A stretch of DNA of 64,000 bases from Prostheceraeus crozeri (taxonomy: Eukaryota; Platyhelminthes; Polycladida; Euryleptidae), in assembly GCA_907163375.1 (NCBI GenBank), contig CAJQUW010015443.1, positions 1 through 64,000 on the forward strand, written 5' to 3'. Positions within the stretch are counted from its first letter, which is position 1; each line of letters opens with the position of its first letter. The notes beneath the pieces were generated by a model, which worked only from the letters and a program-made list of their open reading frames with translations, did no database searches and had not been told where the DNA came from. This document shows positions 13,754-27,505 of this stretch, one piece after another. Position numbers and translations under genes: made by a program.

Positions 13754-14330
13754 TCATTTGAAATATTTAACCTTGGAAAAGTACTGAACACAACTTTCAC
13801 ACAGAATTCCGGCCATGTGAGACTTACAACAAGTAATTTTACAAACGTGGCATCTTTTGTTGGTTTTGTTGGCAACTCGGGCAGATTTTGTAAGCTTGCA
13901 TTTGTCACAGCGAGAGACAGTAGGCCTATCACTGTCTGAAGGTGAAGGCAGCTGGGTCTGCGCCGGGAGATTCACATACCACTTGATATGTTCCAATATT
14001 TGGTGCTTTCAGGTCCATTTGCAACCGTTTGAGCATGAATGCCACCGCAAGTGGATGTGCCAGCTGTTGTAAAACCATGCGTCTTCGATGTTTGTCTGGA
14101 TTTTTGTCAGTGAAGAGAGTCTGCTGAGAATCAGAATCAATGCTTGTACTTTGATTATCTTTCTCGACATCTTCAGATACGTCATGGATCATATCAATTT
14201 CTTCGGCTTCAATATCACTCCATCTTTCATTTTCATCTCATAGACTAGTTCTTGTTGCAGCAGTTCTCCGTTGACGCAAGGCCATTATGAACAAATAATG
14301 AAGACAGCAGACAAACGTTTTTGCCTGTCA
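13754..14330 (-). pseudogene. piggyBac-type transposase, C-terminal remnant
   Basis: Read on the minus strand, the region gives a VHNGLA-like segment, then MVLQQLAHPLAVAFMLKRLQ, then a Cys-rich tail: CDKCKLTKSARVANKTNKRC, HVCKITCCKSH, GILCESC. The order of a conserved helix before a C-x2-C...C-x2-C...C-H...C-x2-C tail is that of piggyBac/PGBD transposases, whose C-terminal zinc domain binds DNA. The catalytic core is absent. A frameshift near 13,960 separates the helix region from the Cys-rich tail. It differs from the piggyBac copy at 39-41.7 kb in sequence and in the spacing of the tail, so it is a separate family. Non-functional relic. Confidence 0.65.
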
Positions 14331-17300
14331 TAGTTTGAGAGATTTTGATTCACGATGTTCATTGACTCGCTGACGGCTGCTTGTGTTTCAGATTGCATGC
14401 TCAATTCATGCACATTAGCGGCAGTTAAGTTAAATGCCTAAAATGACCATGGCCTATGCTTGGTGAAGAATCTGTTACTAGAAATCAGGTAATGAATATT
14501 TTTATCAATGCCACTTCGGGTATATTGCAATTTACATGTAGACTACATGCAGTAGCTGCATGTACAAAACATATGAATTTGTCAAAATGTTAGACAACAA
14601 AATTCAAAATACAGAATATGGCATCACAATGTTGCTCTTGACAGTGCATGCAGGGATGCTAAGAATTTCAGTTATCATGAACTCATTGAAGAACATTTTC
14701 AAAAATGCAAAATTTCAAAAAGTGCTTTTCTCAAGTAGGTCTACCCCTCTACCCCATTTGCATAACTCGAAAATGCGCCTGTAGTATGTTCTGAATGCCA
14801 AAAAATATACAAGTCACGAAATTGGGGGGTCAGTGAAGCAGTTTACGCTAGAATATTACAAAAGATCAAGCGGGTGGTTAAAAAAACCACCCTTGGCCCG
14901 TCGAGGGTTAAAGCTTCTGTTACAGGAACACGATAGTAAGCATAAACAATCATTCCATACATAATTTTCTGTAGAACTGAAGACTGATATTATCATCATA
15001 TTATGTTGCATAGCTGTCATCATATCCATGAAATCGTGCAACACAGATGCAAGAAAAAATAATACCGGTAAACTCTATTGGAGCTTCTCGCATCTTTATG
15101 GAATTCCCGTAACTGGAATCGCTATTCCCATGGTAAATCCCGCTCCCACGATAAGCCTGATTTCTATTTTATTTGACTTGTAGTGTACGCCATTTTAGAG
15201 GTCAGGTGAAGTCCATTTTTGCATCTCCATTACTATAAGCTTTTCAATGATTTTTAACGAATTAACGGAACTGTAATTTTGAAAAATTACATTTTCCTAA
15301 GCAAAGTAAATGTGTTACTCTAGTGAGATAAAATATTGACATGTTCTACTTTTCCTAGTGATAATATTGACTAAGCATCGTATCTACAACATAGAAATTC
15401 TTTCATTGATCTAATCAAGTCACAATACCACTGAAAATTGTTTTTCTAGAAAGGTTTGATGCTTTGGTCTCATATTTGGTACCACATTGTAACGCTTTTT
15501 ATGAAAAACTTTGTTTGTGAAAGATCAAATACCATTTGTCAAAAACTCCATTGAGCAAACTCCATCTGTTAAAACCAAATTGGGCTTAAGGATCTTCCAA
15601 GTAGTATTGTCGTAGCTCCTATAGTATTTGATGACATCGAAATTTAATCAGATACTCGACGCGATGCGAAGAATAGCATGAGACGTCGGTTCAATCTGTA
15701 ATGATGAGTTAGGTATCTTGACCTAAGTATTTGAAATTCTTCAATTATTTTGATTCGTTGTTATGTAAATTATCTCTCTCAAAGCAACAAATAGGATATT
15801 CGTTATATGAGTCATCTGAAATGTTTGAAACTATCGATAACGGACATTGATGCATGTTTTTGTTGGTTTGTATAATTTACATTTTGTCTTAGTTTATGTC
15901 TTCCGTGTGCAGTCTGTGAGCCATCAATATATCAAAATGCATACATCATGCATTATCGCAATGAGCCGTGGTTATGCTCCAACAGTGTATCTGAATTATT
16001 AATCAGTAGGGCTTGCATAAATTTTACCTGCAGACTAAAGTTTTACTTTATTAACTCAAAATTTTGATCTAAGAATTGACCTAAAAGTAATAGTTATAGG
16101 AGTGAAGGCCTACATAGTGAATTTTCATAAGATAGAAGAAGAAAATCTTGCAACGTGCAGGAAGCTTTGTTTCAACGTAAAATCAATCAGTTACTCTTGG
16201 TAGTACCCTGGATGTAGCAAATTGGCTTTCTAATTCTGACTTTTTTGTAAGTGGATGATAGCTTATAGCTGACTGATGTTTTCTGGATTGAAATTTGAAT
16301 CTCAAAAGCTCCTAAGAAGTCCGAAAAAAGCAATCGATGATTAATTACTTTCATTTGCTGCCTTGGCATTGTCGCTTCATGGAAATCTAGCTGTGACATG
16401 CGGTCCTCATGGAGTAATTGTTACAGGTACATGTATCTTAATGTCTTGTCAGCTATAGTTGTCCTCTGACCACTTCCTCTTCGTTTATTGTCGGATGAGC
16501 TCCATCTTTATTTACTTTCTCAACAGACAGTAGTCATGTAAACTAAGAAACATGTATTAACTTTCAATTCTCTCCTCTCTTTTCAGTCAAGAACTGACAA
16601 TTTGTTGCAATTGATTACATTAGCACCGTTTTGGAACAAACAATGATCTGATTGGTGATTGTTCAACACAATTAGCTGCACTAGTTGTTCACAGGCTGAC
16701 TTGATGAATTTTCTTTCTCAATCTACAGGATATTTGACTGAAGGAACTTTTAAACTAATGAATAATGTTGAAATAATAACTTCCAGTAGACAGCTAGTAA
16801 AGAGGATATATCAACTGTTTCGAGTCTATCTCGATAAAATTGCCTTAAACTTGACTTTATTGAGTTCTGTGCGCCCTAGTCATCAGTAGTGAACAAAAAG
16901 GAACGTCGCTGGAGGAGAAGCAGATCACATAATCAGCATCACTTCATGTGAGCTGCAAGTTCGATATGTGGCGGTGTTGCAACAAGCTTTTTCTTTTATG
17001 TTCCGATGGTGGAGAAAGAGAAAAGTTCATGCGATCAGTGAAGAAGGCTCAGTCGAGACAATAAGCGGTGGATAACATGACGAGCCAGCCAGACCTCTAC
17101 TCTTTCCTTCTCTCTTCTACCCACACAACAACAACATTGCAAATTTTGTTTGCTGAACAAGGACACCAAATCGAAGGCTTTTTGTGCGAAGACGAAGTGC
17201 ATATAGGCCTATTCCACGGGCGGTGTATAGAGATTGCAATCCATAAACTTAACTTGGTTTCTACCAATGATTTGCTGGATTCTGTAGGCCTAAACACTGC

Positions 17301-17672
17301 CAGTGCTCTCATAGTTCATAATTTGAATCTATACATTTTAGTTTTGTGAAAGTTAGTTTAGGACTTGTTTCTTCTTTTACTCATGGACAGGTGAGTGCTT
17401 TGTTTTATCATCATGAAGGATTGTTTAATTTTCAAATGGCAATATAAAGAAAATAATGATAAACATTGTTGATGTAAATGAAGTTAACTTAACTGCTGTA
17501 TGAAATTTTTTATCGCATTAAACAATATCCCAAAATATTGTCGAATGCAATAATACAGCAGCCGGGGCTTACTGAATTCTCATCATTTCTATCATTAATT
17601 ATGTCTTGCAGCATGAAGAAAAATATCTGTTACAAACAACATAACAAGTAGCTGCCAATGGCGATTATTTCT
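14331..17672. other. No gene recognised
   Basis: AT-rich, with only short open frames that look random. A frame at 17,068-17,349 (+) is 93 codons but shows no motif. A short palindromic string GGTGGTTAAAAAAACCACC lies at 14,873-14,891. No other structure noted. Confidence 0.4.
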
Positions 17673-17693
17673 ATCCCAAGTAAAAAATGACGT

Positions 17694-17880
17694 TTTTTCA
17701 ACGGTTGAAATCATCGTTGAAAACTAACCAAAAATCAACTTGGTGTGACAAACGTTGAAAAAACGTTGAATAAACGTTGCTGATGAACGTACGGTTGAAA
17801 TCATCGTTGAAAAATAACCAAAAATCAACTTGGTGTCAAAAGCTTTGAAAAAAACGTCGAATAAACGTTGATTAAACATT
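17694..17880. repeat. CAACGTTGA-rich tandem array (left)
   Basis: Two degenerate units of about 98 bp, each with GGTTGAAATCATCGTTGAAAA, AACCAAAAATCAACTTGGTG and several CGTTGAA/TAAACGTTG strings. The short palindrome CAACGTTGA recurs throughout. Inverted counterpart at 23,540-23,712. Confidence 0.75.
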
Positions 17881-18378
17881 TTAATTGTTTCTGCGGATAT
17901 AAGCCCTAGATGGCCGTTTTTGGATAAAACATGGATAATGCATGCACCATATATAAACCCTATCAAGACGTATCGTTAGGCTACATATTAAGTAAAATGG
18001 TCTTTCTTTGGAATAAGAATGGCTATACGCTACTAATAATTTAACACTGTGAAGAGTGGGAAATGTATATATAATTTGCTCTAAATAATAATTTGGAATT
18101 GTACATGGTTAAAACATCGATCATCCATGTACGTGGATAAAATATAACTAAAAGAGCGTTTCATTGTCCATTTGAAGAGTTGTCCATTTGAATTAGATAC
18201 CGACTTTAACTAATAATATTGATGCTGTAAGAAGTGACATAAATGCATTTAAATAACTCAAAGAATCGCTCATGGATACAACATTGACATATGAAACATG
18301 CGTATATACTATTATTTCGAGTATTTTATATACATGTGCTCTTTTTATTTGATGAAATTTTGTAGACCTACAGAAAAA

Positions 18379-18444
18379 ATGATGAAGTCACCCGAATATC
18401 TACTTTATGCCTGTATAAAATAGATATTCGGGTGACTTCATCAT
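18379..18444. repeat. Perfect 24 bp hairpin with 18 bp loop
   Basis: Positions 18,379-18,402 (ATGATGAAGTCACCCGAATA...) are the exact reverse complement of 18,421-18,444, with an 18 bp loop. No mismatches in the stem. It lies inside the non-coding element and could be a small nested MITE or a transcript hairpin. No further evidence of function. Confidence 0.85.
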
Positions 18445-21400
18445 CTCCTTTTCTCTTTCTCACTCACTCTGTCCCCTTTTCTTCTTCCTCTCATTTTTCA
18501 TTATCGTTCACACTCACTACATGTATACTGTATAGCTATTATAGCAACAACATCAATCAACACTGACGAACGAATCAGGTCAACAATTACACATGACATA
18601 TATTCTCACAGGGAACCTAAGCAATTCTACTGGCACACATTTTACCTTCTCAAATCGAAATATCTGTCAATTGAAATCTATAAGCTCCACGTATACCGTA
18701 CCCATCAGCATGTCGATTTTTATCGATTTGCTCGTGTGTTCGCCAAATTGCTTGGCTAATAATTTGCAAAAATTTTGATATTAAATCAGTGTGTAACTGG
18801 ACTAAACAACTGCATAAGCATCCAGCTCCATCTGCGTAATCGTATTTCGCTTCTATAACTTTCCGTCACTTAAGGAAATTCGATCGCCACGCGCACGCAG
18901 CTGAGGGAGTTCAGTCACATTGTTGGCAGCCTGTGATGGCCGTGGCCGCATCTGCGTGCAGACTGAGAAGTAGTGGTCGATAATATTCTCCCGCTGCCAA
19001 TTGTTGATGCCTGTGACTCATAGTCCCTGCTTATAATTATTGTCCGCCCAGACGTGAAACAGAAAGCTGCGCAAGTCAGGCGCAGTAGCTTGTGCACTCT
19101 TCGCGCTCGTGGTTTATCGGACCCGTGTTTACGTGTGCTGCTTGCTATTACAAAAGTCAGCGCATCAAGAGGATATTTCTACTTACACACCGTTACTTAG
19201 TCGGTTTTGTGATCGTCCACGTTTTTCATCATCTTACTTCGTTAATATCATGCACAATACATGGAGCACAATCTACTTACGACTACCTCAATGACCTGCA
19301 ATCCAATGACCTGCTGTCCAGTTATATGGATTTACCATCAATTCTCTTTCAATTATCAACAAATCGAAAATGAAAAGCACTCGTATGTAGTCAGTGAGTT
19401 CTTCTACTCAATGAAGCCATCAAGCAAGTTCCTTTGATTCATGTATCAGAATTATTGAATTAAAAAAGCATCTATTGGATCAGACTACAGAAAAAGGGTA
19501 AGTTTCTAAATGTTTTCAGATTTAGCTTGTCAATTTTGTTTCAGCATTTAACTGCAAGTCTAGGTACATGTACTTGGAAATCCCAAAAACAAAATCGAAG
19601 GAGAGATTTGGGCATGGATTTGGGTTCATTGATCATGAACGTATAGACCTTTCTATTAGTGATTACTGTTATATCTGCTCTTACTTTTACAAATGATAAA
19701 AAGTTATAAGCGTCATGCTTCATATAATTTACTGGTAACAACAAAATATCTCAATTACTCTTAGCTGTGTAGCAGACTTATCACAAGGAGTCCTACCAAT
19801 ACAATTCAACGTAGCAAAGTGCGTCAAGGTAACAAAATTAAAAAAAAAACAAGCTAATGACTAGTTACTTTTCAATAGGTACAAAGTATGATTTAAAAGA
19901 ACATTTTTATATCCTAAAATGTCTAAAAATTTTAAAAATACTTACTAGAAGGACAAACAACGCTTCTCCTCTCCTCATGTGTAATGAATTGGCGAGTAAG
20001 TCGTTCTGTTCAAAATTATGTTTATCACTTATATATTGAAAAGATCCTATTTAACAGTCTGCCCATTCAGATGATAAGAGGACAGGTCTGTTTCCAATCA
20101 AAATACCAGATCTAGCTAATAACACAGCGGGATTACGCTATCTAAAATCTACCAAGTGTGTAAGAGAATTAATATTAGTTCCTTAAGCTAAAACGTGAAA
20201 TAGAATTGTACAAAATATGTATACAAATTATTTGACTATTTTTAATGAGGTCATCAACAGGAAAAATAATACTTTGAATTCATTTGTGTGATGAAAAAAA
20301 ATGATGTCACATGCTCAAGGCTTATTTACTTCGAATTCAATATGTGAAATTGAGTTGTGCATGTTTATCAGTTTTCAAGTCGACGTTTCTCGTTGAAAAA
20401 TCGATAAAAAGTTGATTGTGTCGTGAAAAGAATTATAATTAAATGGAATTATGTTGAAATGATATTATATTATTTTTAAATCCGTAATTTCTGATTGCTT
20501 GTATTTAAAATAGCACAAACATCTGGGCATGTTGAGACAGAATAGTTGCATGCTAAAAATTTGAGAAACTATGAGCATGAAAGAATTTGATTAGCACAAT
20601 AAAACCCTTTGTAATTTAGCACTTCAATGTTTATATGTGTATCAGGCTATAGGCCTACTTATACTATAGCATTACTATTTGGATGACAAATAATTGAAAA
20701 ATTTTTTGAAACAGTTTAACATGCGGCAAGATCTAAAAATTCTATTTCAGGACCGCAAAAAGTTTAGGTCGATAATGTTTTTATCAATTTCGACAATTAT
20801 TATTGCTATTCGATTTCTGCTTAAGTGTATAATTTTTCTATTGTTTCTTAAAGATGCATCCATCAAGGAAACATGTTTAAATAGGTCATTATTTCCATTT
20901 TAATTTCCATTGAATTGAAAACCTGTAGCTATCGCCTGTGGTAATTACTTATTTCAGAATTGCCACATTTAAAAAAATACCATCAATTTGATATTTCGTG
21001 TCGTTTAAGAAAAATAATCAAGCACACTAAAGGTATAAATGCTACACCACGAACTACACGTTGTATACGGCTACATGCACACCGTATAATCATGCGCACA
21101 AGACTAGTTTTGTGTTAAAGCCCTACAATGGGTTTAGTTGTGCAATTTAATCAATAATTCTTCATGCTTTACGACAAGTATAAAACAATCAAAATGCAAA
21201 CTCATTGCTACTCTTTCATCTGAATTTGTGTTGACTTACTGCACATTATGCTTCGCACTTTTCAATATTATTGTAGGCCTAGGTATTGTGGTCACATGTT
21301 TGCTGTATGCCCATATGTCACCATGAATTACTTGAAGAGATGTCATATAAATAGTAGAGACAAGAGGATATTATGTGTGTATGTGTTTGTAGATTGTGTT

Positions 21401-23539
21401 TTTAAACAAACTGTTTGGATATCAAAATGAATTTACATGTATCAATTTTATAATAAAAATTCAAGCGCTCCTGAATATTTTCATCGCATGAATTGTTGAA
21501 AAAGCGGTCGGCAATAGGCTACATACTCCGTTTTTATTTGCAGATCACATTTTTCTAAAAAAAGTTACTTGAATATCAGAATGAAATTGATAAATACTAC
21601 GAGTATTGATTAGAAAATTGTTAATAAATTGATAATAATCACAATTTGTCCACTCCTGAATTTCTTCATTTCCTATCAAAATTCCAGTGAATATCGCATG
21701 CCACATTGTCGAAGATTAAATGATCCAAAAGCAATTTTCTTAATTATCTTTACTATAACGCCTAATATTACTATAAATGATTTTTCTTTTAAACTTTGAG
21801 TAGGCCTACCCATGGAATGTAAATTGAGGGTAGTTAAGTTTGATAATTCTGCTCTGCACATCAGCACAAAAGTTGTCTTCATTTTACAGGTGTTGATTGC
21901 TGAGGCTGTGCAAACTCGTCTTATCTGTGCATCGATGACTGAAGACCTGACCTACGTTCGGCTGCTTTTCTGTCTTGTTATTTGAGCTAATTAGCCCCGA
22001 AAGCTACTGGAATTTTATTTACCCATAAGTCTCTCATACTCGCAACGTCCAAGTGATCATCAGATTCGGACAACCGCCTTGTGATCCAACCAAAGATGCT
22101 TTTGAGTTACCTCGCATCATCGCCTCAAATTTCATTTGAGTAGTGAATGTTTCTCTGTTGAATTGTAACAGAGAAAGTGGTATCACCTCTATTCTTTAAA
22201 ATGCGACTGATAACGGCGCGACGGTGTTCGACTCGAAATGACAGTGTTCCTGATGACGTGAAATACGCATTCGGGCTGTGGGCATGTTTTCTGTTTGGAA
22301 GGATTTTCAAATGAAGGATGATCAAATCCGGATAGAGAAATTTCCCATATGTTGATAAAAGTGATTTTCATCAAGATTATTTGTATCTGATCGTTCGATG
22401 TGTGCTACTATATAAACGTCATCTTGTATGGTGGTAAAGCTTTCTTCATTTGCTAAATTCTTAAGCGGATGAAAAATTGTGTTTTTGAAAGATGTCCATC
22501 CCTTCTGCTGTTTACTTGGGAGAGAAGGGCTCAGTTTTTGTAATCTCGATGTTATCCTACAAAGTAAAATTTTAGTAGGAATATTTTACCAAATGTGTAG
22601 GCCTAACTACTGTTTTACTGCGAGGTATTGTACGGAAAGACGATCATGTTTGAAATTTGAATATAGAACACTTACTTCAGTTTAAAGCGCTATATTCTGT
22701 AGGCCCTATAGCTTAAAAAGAAGCGCATCGTGTCATAATGTATTTGTTTTAATCAGAAGAAAACTCCATAAGCTGAATGATTGTTCAATCGTTATTTATT
22801 CAAATTTCAAATATCTTTTAACTATATTACTCAATAAACTATGATGGCACCCTTGCGGTCGACAAAGCTCCATCAAGAAAAATCTAAAGAATATTTCAGA
22901 GTAGCATCTTCCGAATAATCGTTTGCGCTGCCATTTTATGTAGGTTTGTTATCAGGGATCGCAATTTTCCGTTTTTTACGAAATTAAACTAATGTAGGCT
23001 AAATATTTCAAATTTACGCATTCAAACCCCGGTTTTTCCCGATTTTCCGTTTTATGTAGCTCACCTTGTTTCATTTTCGTTTTAAGTCACATAATCGTCA
23101 TATAAGCAATGATCAGCAAAATTTAGAGCATGTAAGAGTTTATGAACCTCAAATATGAAACATTTTCTTCTACAGCTATTCTACCAATTCCCGGTCAAAA
23201 CATTGCAATATTAATTCAATTCTGCTGCAAATTACTTAATTGCATTTTTATATTCAATCACCATAATAGGTACGGATATAGGATGATTTTATGTGTTTAA
23301 TGCATGACTCCATATTGCATGAAGCCCGATATTTTCAGCGGATGTTCCAAGTGACCCAGCAGTTTGTGATTCCAGTTTTATGTCATTTTGCTCATGTCAA
23401 ATTACGTCATTGAAATGTAAATAAATATGTCTATCAAAAATTGTGATATTTTCCTTACTTATATCGTTGAACGGGTAATGAGGATGTAAGGTTGAAAATC
23501 AGTTTAAAGAAGGTTTTATATTAACAGTAAGTAGTTGAT

Positions 23540-23712
23540 AAAACGTTGATCACCCCACTTTCTTCAACGTTTTTAAGTAACGTTGAATCAACGTTATATC
23601 AGCGGCCAAAGCGTCACGATATCAACCATCCATCAACGTTGAATCAACCGTTTATCAACCAAAATCTCGTTGAACATCAACGTTTTTTCACCGTTGATTC
23701 AACGTCATCTTT
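23540..23712. repeat. CAACGTTGA-rich array (right)
   Basis: Repeats such as TTCAACGTTTTTAAGTAACG, GTTGAATCAACGTT and CATCAACGTTGAATCAACCG. In inverted relation to the array at 17,694-17,880. Confidence 0.75.
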
Positions 23713-23722
23713 TTAATTGGGA

Positions 23723-24025
23723 TCACCTTCACAAACTGAAAGACAGTTGCCGCCTAGAAATATAAAGGAAATACCGCCTATTCTTCACGAAAGAAGGGAG
23801 CAATAGCACTCGATATTCGTTTTCGGAGGACCTGCGAAGAAAATAACTCTTCAGTCACATAATTCTCCGACAACTGATGATACAGAAAAGATGAAAAGTG
23901 ACATTCAATTGACAAAGCTGGACGTTGACGTTGTCGATGAGATGTGTAAAATGTACACTACCAGGGACAAAGAGTATCACTGGCCTCTTGTTCTGGTCCA
24001 CTTTCACAATATAATGTCATTATGA
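23723..24025 (+). pseudogene. Unknown coding segment with one in-frame TAG
   Basis: One frame is open for about 100 codons except for TAG at 23,804-23,806. Upstream it reads SPSQTERQLPPRNIKEIPP; downstream it reads FVFGGPAKKITLQSHN, then KLDVDVVDEMCKMYTTRDKE and YHWPLVLVHF, ending at TGA 24,023-24,025. It has no good start codon, so it may be an internal exon or a fragment. Its composition is clearly more protein-like than the surroundings. It begins directly at the right end of the CAACGTTGA element, so that element may have inserted into it. Family not recognised. Confidence 0.4.
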
Positions 24026-25336
24026 AGGACTACATTCTACGACAAGGATAGTCTGCAACGAATTGAAGAAGTATCTGTTGAAATGACATGTGTATTCAAT
24101 AAATGTGTACATTCGGATTATCATATCTTCTTGGTAATAAAAACTATGAAGTTAATACCAAGTATCCATGCATTAAAATTATCAAATTTATCAAAGAGAT
24201 GTGACCTATGTAGAGGCCTATGCTAGTAATAGTAGACAAGTTAATGCCTATCTTCATCCCTTTTGCCATATTTTCATAATAACAGAATGTTCAAAAAACT
24301 CTTAAAATATAATGCTAATATTCCTCCTTCATTACTATACGGTAGAATTATCGATTAGTTAAGGTGATTGAAATAATCACTTGGTCTTCAACGCCAGTCG
24401 TATACCTTGGTCTTCTGAGGATTAATCTCTTCAATTGTTTTCATTCAGTCACATTTAATCGTCTTACAAATGAGAGTCGAAATATGAGCAAAACACATTT
24501 TTGCGCTTTCTGTGGTTTTATGAAAAATCCACTTTTGTTAGTTACGTTAGGTAGTCAAAATAGCGTCGATTACTACACACTTTCTGGTATCAACGGCTCA
24601 GATGCTGTTGTTAGTCATCGAAAATTACGAAACAATTCTCCTCAAGTTTGTGACTTGTCGCAATATGGGTTCTTGTAGCTCATTGGATAATTCACTAAAT
24701 TCACCACATTCAAGCGTGCAATTATCGCACCAACTATTTCATTACGTCTTGTTTTGGGATTATTGACGGTTCAACTTATTGGCATTTTTCTATTTGTATT
24801 CACTAATTATGAACTTATAATTACAGAAATGTTGCAATAAAAGACTTGCAAACTCTAGTTCGCTGAATTTGAAACTTCGATTATCTATTTTTGCTTATTT
24901 CTGTATATAAATCAGCTGCACAGGACTTGAGAATAAGCAGTTTTCAGCATATCCAACACTTTCCAGCAGGTGTGTAAATGGAAAACGTTAATAATAATAA
25001 TAATAGAAGAGTAAATTTTTTCATCAAAATAGAAATCAAAAGTTACAAATCAATTATTTGCATGTGCAGTCAGCAGCACAAAAAGTCACAAATAGTCACA
25101 AATTCACATTAGCTCAAAAAAAAAGAATTTGTCATTGTCGATACAAGTTAGAAATTTTAGACATGTGTGGCACAAACGATTTATGTCTACGTACTGTATA
25201 ACACTTCGGTAATCTTATACAACCGCTGGGTAAACACTCTAGAATAAGGTGATGAAGGGATGTTGTTCGTGATTCTTGGCACGTCGGAACAGTCGGAGGC
25301 GCTGTATCTGCTGAATTTCGAAGAAGTCAGGTAGGC
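24026..25336. other. No gene recognised
   Basis: AT-rich. A 104-codon frame at 24,364-24,678 (+) has two CxxC-like spots (HFCAFCGF) but no further support. Short (AAT)n run near 24,995. Confidence 0.4.
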
Positions 25337-25760
25337 AAGTTAAGCTGCAGGATATGCCACATATGATGCGATGACACCCCAAGCAAATTTGTCTATCAGA
25401 AGCTTGGCTCGCTTCAGAATACTTCCAACATACATTTCACAGCAGTAATTTGAAGTAGGGATGACAATAGAAGCATATATTTGAATCAATTCTGTCTTAA
25501 GTCAATAAACTTTTCAATATTCGTAGAAGATACAGAAGTCTGTTTGATTTCTTTAGTCTCTCTCTAATATGAGCAGACCAGTTCATTGTTTTATCAAAAT
25601 GAAAGTCTAATACATTGATGCGGTCTTTCGAATGTAAACCATCATGGATGACGCTTCGGCTTGGCTTTTCAGCAAGAAGATGAGCAGTCTTGCTTTCATT
25701 AAATTTCAAACTGTTCTCACTTGTCCAGACAGACGCATGCTCCAATTCCAACTGACACTT
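25337..25760 (-). pseudogene. Non-LTR retrotransposon reverse transcriptase, distal part
   Basis: On the minus strand this reads LELEHASVWTSENSLKFNES then KTAHLL, VLDFHFDKTMNWSAHIRERL and KKSNRLLYLLRILKSLLT. After a shift it continues as LIQIYASIVIPTSNYCCEMY. This is the usual order downstream of the catalytic box in non-LTR reverse transcriptases (W-x-N-x-L-x-x-N...KT, the thumb-like helix, then Y-x-S-x-I-x-P). The part that should precede it, with the catalytic YADD, lies 20 kb away at 45,935-46,045. The two are separated by a transposon flanked by ACTT, so this element is the original target site. Confidence 0.75.
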
Positions 25761-27505
25761 GGGTCATTCCATGAAATCGTGACATAGATGTGCAAAAATA
25801 AAAGAGACTTAACTTAACCACTGAAGGTGAATTTGAGAAGTATATAACCGAAAGTTTATGTTTTCACATCGATTTCAAAATTTTGGCTAATTCTACTAGA
25901 ATTACACACAAATAGAAATGCGTACTTTTTTCTTTAATTTTTTGATTTTTTTCCACCGAGTTAACCCTTTGACGGCGATTGGGCTCTGGTGACCCAAGTT
26001 TTTGAATGGTTATATATGTGGGGTGACGCATATTGATGTAATTTTTCTCACCTTCTTTATACAATATATATCGTAAAATAATACTTTCATGAGATATGGA
26101 CTGATTGCATATATATTTGTGTTCTCTTCTTAATGATTTGAATACAGTTAAATTTGAAAAAAAAATTCAACACATTTGCCGTCCCCTAGACGAAACCAAG
26201 CACAGTGATAAAGCAAATCAGGGTTGCATGAATTGTTAGACTAGTCATAAATAACATCTGAAAACCGAGTTTCGATTTCTTATTTTTTTACTCAAGAACT
26301 GATGAAATTGCTGTTTGGGTCTCTGGTGACCCAATCGCCGGTAAGGGTAAAAATTTCAATTTTTTCGTCATTTATCATATTGATGGGAAATCTCTTGTGA
26401 ATATTACATTTGAAATCCTCTCAACATTGGTTATCGGTTAGCATTCAAAAAGCAGATTATATCGATTCCCGGGTTGAAAAAACCCCGAAGTTTTGACAAA
26501 TATTTGTCAAATCGTGTGCCAAAGTTTATTCAAATATTTGATAAATATTTATAAAATCTATGAAATTATTATTAAATTTAGCGAACTGTTATCAAATTTG
26601 TAACAAATTCATCTAACTTTTATCGAATTTTTGTAAAATTTACTGATTATTAGACAAATATTTGTAACATGTCTTAAATCATTCAAATATTACTCTCATA
26701 TTTCACAAATAAGTAATTAATTTTTCAAAACTTTGTAAATTCTCACCTGAGATTAGTCTAATATTAGCCAAATTATTTATGTTTCCGAAATATTTCACGA
26801 GCCTCTACCGTCTAAACGAACCGAATGAGAAAAATTAGATACTGCAAAACAATATATTCTATCTTGATGTTCACGATCATGCTATCACAGAACCATGCAC
26901 AGCATAAAATTACAAACGTTAAGTAGTATCATTTTCAATCTGGATGTATGCTACATCGACTTCAAGAAAAACAAATTAAAACCTTCAAAGTTCCTCATGA
27001 TTAGATAAACAAAAGTGATATACTTGATCAAATCATATGTTTAATATGTTGGTCAACCGTTCTCTATAGATGATAGACACATCTATCTATAAAATAAAGT
27101 CCATTACATGACGGACAAAAAAAAACATATAGGTTAATTAGATAACTCTTTACATTTACATAAGCTACTGAAAACGTTAATCTAACATACTATCAATAGG
27201 CGTTAGGCAAGAATATGTAGACCTGTATTTTTTTTGAAAAAGTAAGAATACGCTTACTACTACTGATTTTAAAGCAAACACAGTTTTGTTTACCTTTTTG
27301 ACAACAAGAGGAACTTCTGACATGATTTGACTTACATGTATCGACAAACTCTGCAAAAGTATAAGCTGGAAGGATATCATCTTGATTTCAAGGCACACAA
27401 GTCGATCCACACACGAGGGTAATAGCAGCATAACATGTTTCAGTTCAGTATTTCTCATACATCATGTAGATAAATACTTGTACGTCATTCACAATCAACA
27501 AATCA

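Larger units (their letters stand above)
17673..23723. mobile_element. Candidate 6 kb non-coding element with CAACGTTGA-rich inverted ends
   Basis: The left end reads ATCCCAAGTAAAAAATGACG and leads into repeats built on TCAACGTTGA. The right end is the inverted counterpart, GACGTCATCTTTTTAATTGGGAT in reverse sense, again preceded by CAACGTTGAATCAACGTT-type repeats. The end blocks are similar but not identical over about 180 bp. Between them (17,881-23,539) the sequence is strongly AT-rich and has no recognised coding frame. No target duplication is obvious. The alternative is two independent MITEs of one family in opposite orientation. Confidence 0.5.

Noticed and set aside
17068-17349. 93-codon plus-strand frame as a gene
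   Set aside because: No motif and no splice or start evidence.
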